Source of the DNA: Alphaproteobacteria bacterium PA4
GTDB lineage: Bacteria; Pseudomonadota; Alphaproteobacteria; Sphingomonadales; Sphingomonadaceae
DNA length: 64,000 nt
Assembly: GCA_002256005.1 (NCBI GenBank)
Contig: NKIQ01000006.1
Coordinates: 1-64,000 of the forward strand
Reading direction: 5' to 3'
Shown here: positions 63,478 to 64,000 of the stretch, piece by piece
Layout of the letters: each line of letters opens with the position of its first letter
How positions within the stretch are numbered: position 1 is the first letter of the stretch
The notes under the pieces: generated by a model
Databases searched by the model: none
Told to the model about the DNA's origin: nothing
Seen by the model: the letters and a program-made list of their open reading frames with translations, nothing else
Program-made: the position numbers and the translations under genes

Positions 63478-64000
63478 TCAGCCGCTGCGACGCACGCGAT
63501 AGAGCAACGTTGTCAACGCGATGTAGATGGCGATGCCGATGGCCTCCTCGCGCGTGCTTTGCGCCGTCACCCACAGGATGGCGAGCGAGCCGATCGCCCA
63601 GAGCCATTGCAGGCCGGGCACGCGAAGCGGCGGCCCGGCAAGCGCCACGCCATCGCGGCGCAGGCGCAACACCGCGACGCCGGCGATCAGATAGACGAGC
63701 AGTGCGGTCAGCGACGACAGGGCGACCAGCGCGGCAAAGCTGCCGGAGATGGCGAGCGCAATGGCGACGGCGGCATGGGTGAAGCTGGCGATCCACGGTG
63801 CGCGGGTGCGGGGGTGAACCCGGCCCAGCGCCGCCGGCAGAAAGCCATCGCGGGCCAGCGCGAACAGGATGCGCGGCGAGGACAGCGCATCGCTGGCCAG
63901 CCAGCCGAACATCGACAGCGCTGCGCCGACGAGCAGCAGCAGCCGCAGCGGCAGCGAGACGGTGGCGATGGCATCGGCGAGCGGCGCCTTGGCCGTCGCC
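63478..64000 (-). CDS. APC family amino acid permease, 3' part
   Basis: The C-terminal roughly 174 residues of an APC-type transporter run out of the right window edge, so its start is not visible. Helices include ALSMFGWLASDAL, APWIASFTHAAVAIALAIS, ALVALSSLTALLVYLIAGVAVL and ALTTLLYRVRR (each in part). RILFALARDGFLP is typical of APC helix 8. It is the minus-strand neighbour of the photolyase, tail-to-tail. Confidence 0.8.
   Translation of the reverse strand, partial: ATAKAPLADAIATVSLPLRLLLLVGAALSMFGWLASDALSSPRILFALARDGFLPAALGRVHPRTRAPWIASFTHAAVAIALAISGSFAALVALSSLTALLVYLIAGVAVLRLRRDGVALAGPPLRVPGLQWLWAIGSLAILWVTAQSTREEAIGIAIYIALTTLLYRVRRSG

Noticed and set aside
1..64000. CRISPR arrays
   Set aside because: No evenly spaced short direct repeats with unique spacers were seen; the repeats present are palindromes or in-frame protein repeats.

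Overview
The window is GC-rich DNA with dense, often overlapping genes and short intergenic spaces. It most probably comes from an alphaproteobacterium of the sphingomonad type (Sphingomonadales). The clues are a secreted protein with a PEPxxWA-like C-terminal sorting tail, a large TonB-dependent receptor, a compact RNase E/G-like gene overlapping yacG beside maf, and the overall codon style. The genus is not assigned. Apart from the IS and AT-rich debris at 16.0-18.0 kb, this looks like chromosome. No CRISPR array, rRNA or replication origin was seen.

Layout. 0-4 kb: a secreted hypothetical protein, folE, a decapitated metallopeptidase fused tail-to-tail to a D-cysteine desulfhydrase-like gene, a TspO/MBR protein and a HAD hydrolase. 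4.4-13.4 kb: one giant autotransporter (about 3026 aa) behind an AT-rich upstream region, containing three roughly 418-aa internal repeats. 13.5-16.1 kb: a long nested inverted repeat, an unknown membrane protein and an NHL beta-propeller protein. 16.1-18.0 kb: IS3 and IS5 wreckage, an AT-rich orphan membrane gene and a gene fragment. 18.0-24.4 kb: a TetR-controlled RND efflux operon (regulator, adaptor, pump, outer membrane lipoprotein), with a near-consensus promoter whose spacer is a perfect palindrome. 24.5-27.8 kb: tRNA-Phe, yacG, an RNase E/G-like gene, maf, a DUF2332 gene and a 2Fe-2S ferredoxin, in a tightly overlapping series. 27.9-30.8 kb: a 2-hydroxyacid dehydrogenase, then nitronate monooxygenase plus enoyl-CoA hydratase behind a LiuR-like box.

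30.8-38.2 kb: a minus-strand series with tdk, a glutathione peroxidase and a type-I-secretion-like set (ABC protein, HlyD adaptor, TolC), followed by small membrane and secreted proteins. The ABC protein has lost every canonical ATP-binding motif, which makes this set the most unusual system in the window. 38.6-41.9 kb: a TonB-dependent receptor followed by an exported RidA-like protein. 42.1-44.6 kb: a histone-deacetylase-like gene, an ECF sigma factor, a membrane anti-sigma candidate and a Spy/CnrX-like periplasmic sensor, packed as one operon. 44.8-49.2 kb: pepN, a small lipoprotein and a Ste24/M48 membrane protease.

49.4-53.1 kb: a Crp/Fnr regulator divergent from two exported DUF1254/DUF1214 proteins. 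53.4-56.5 kb: a nucleoside-diphosphate-sugar-epimerase-like protein overlapping an orphan molybdopterin-binding (xanthine dehydrogenase family) subunit. 56.5-61.0 kb: a membrane protein, cytochrome b, a sensor kinase/response regulator pair and the PEP-CTERM-type protein. 61.1-64 kb: a class IV aminotransferase, a photolyase and the 3' part of an amino acid permease cut by the window end.

Two families of dispersed palindromic repeats punctuate the gene ends: family A at 3.2 and 13.5 kb, and family B at 28.8, 41.9 and 44.6 kb. Functions are read from motifs and family knowledge; no database search was run.
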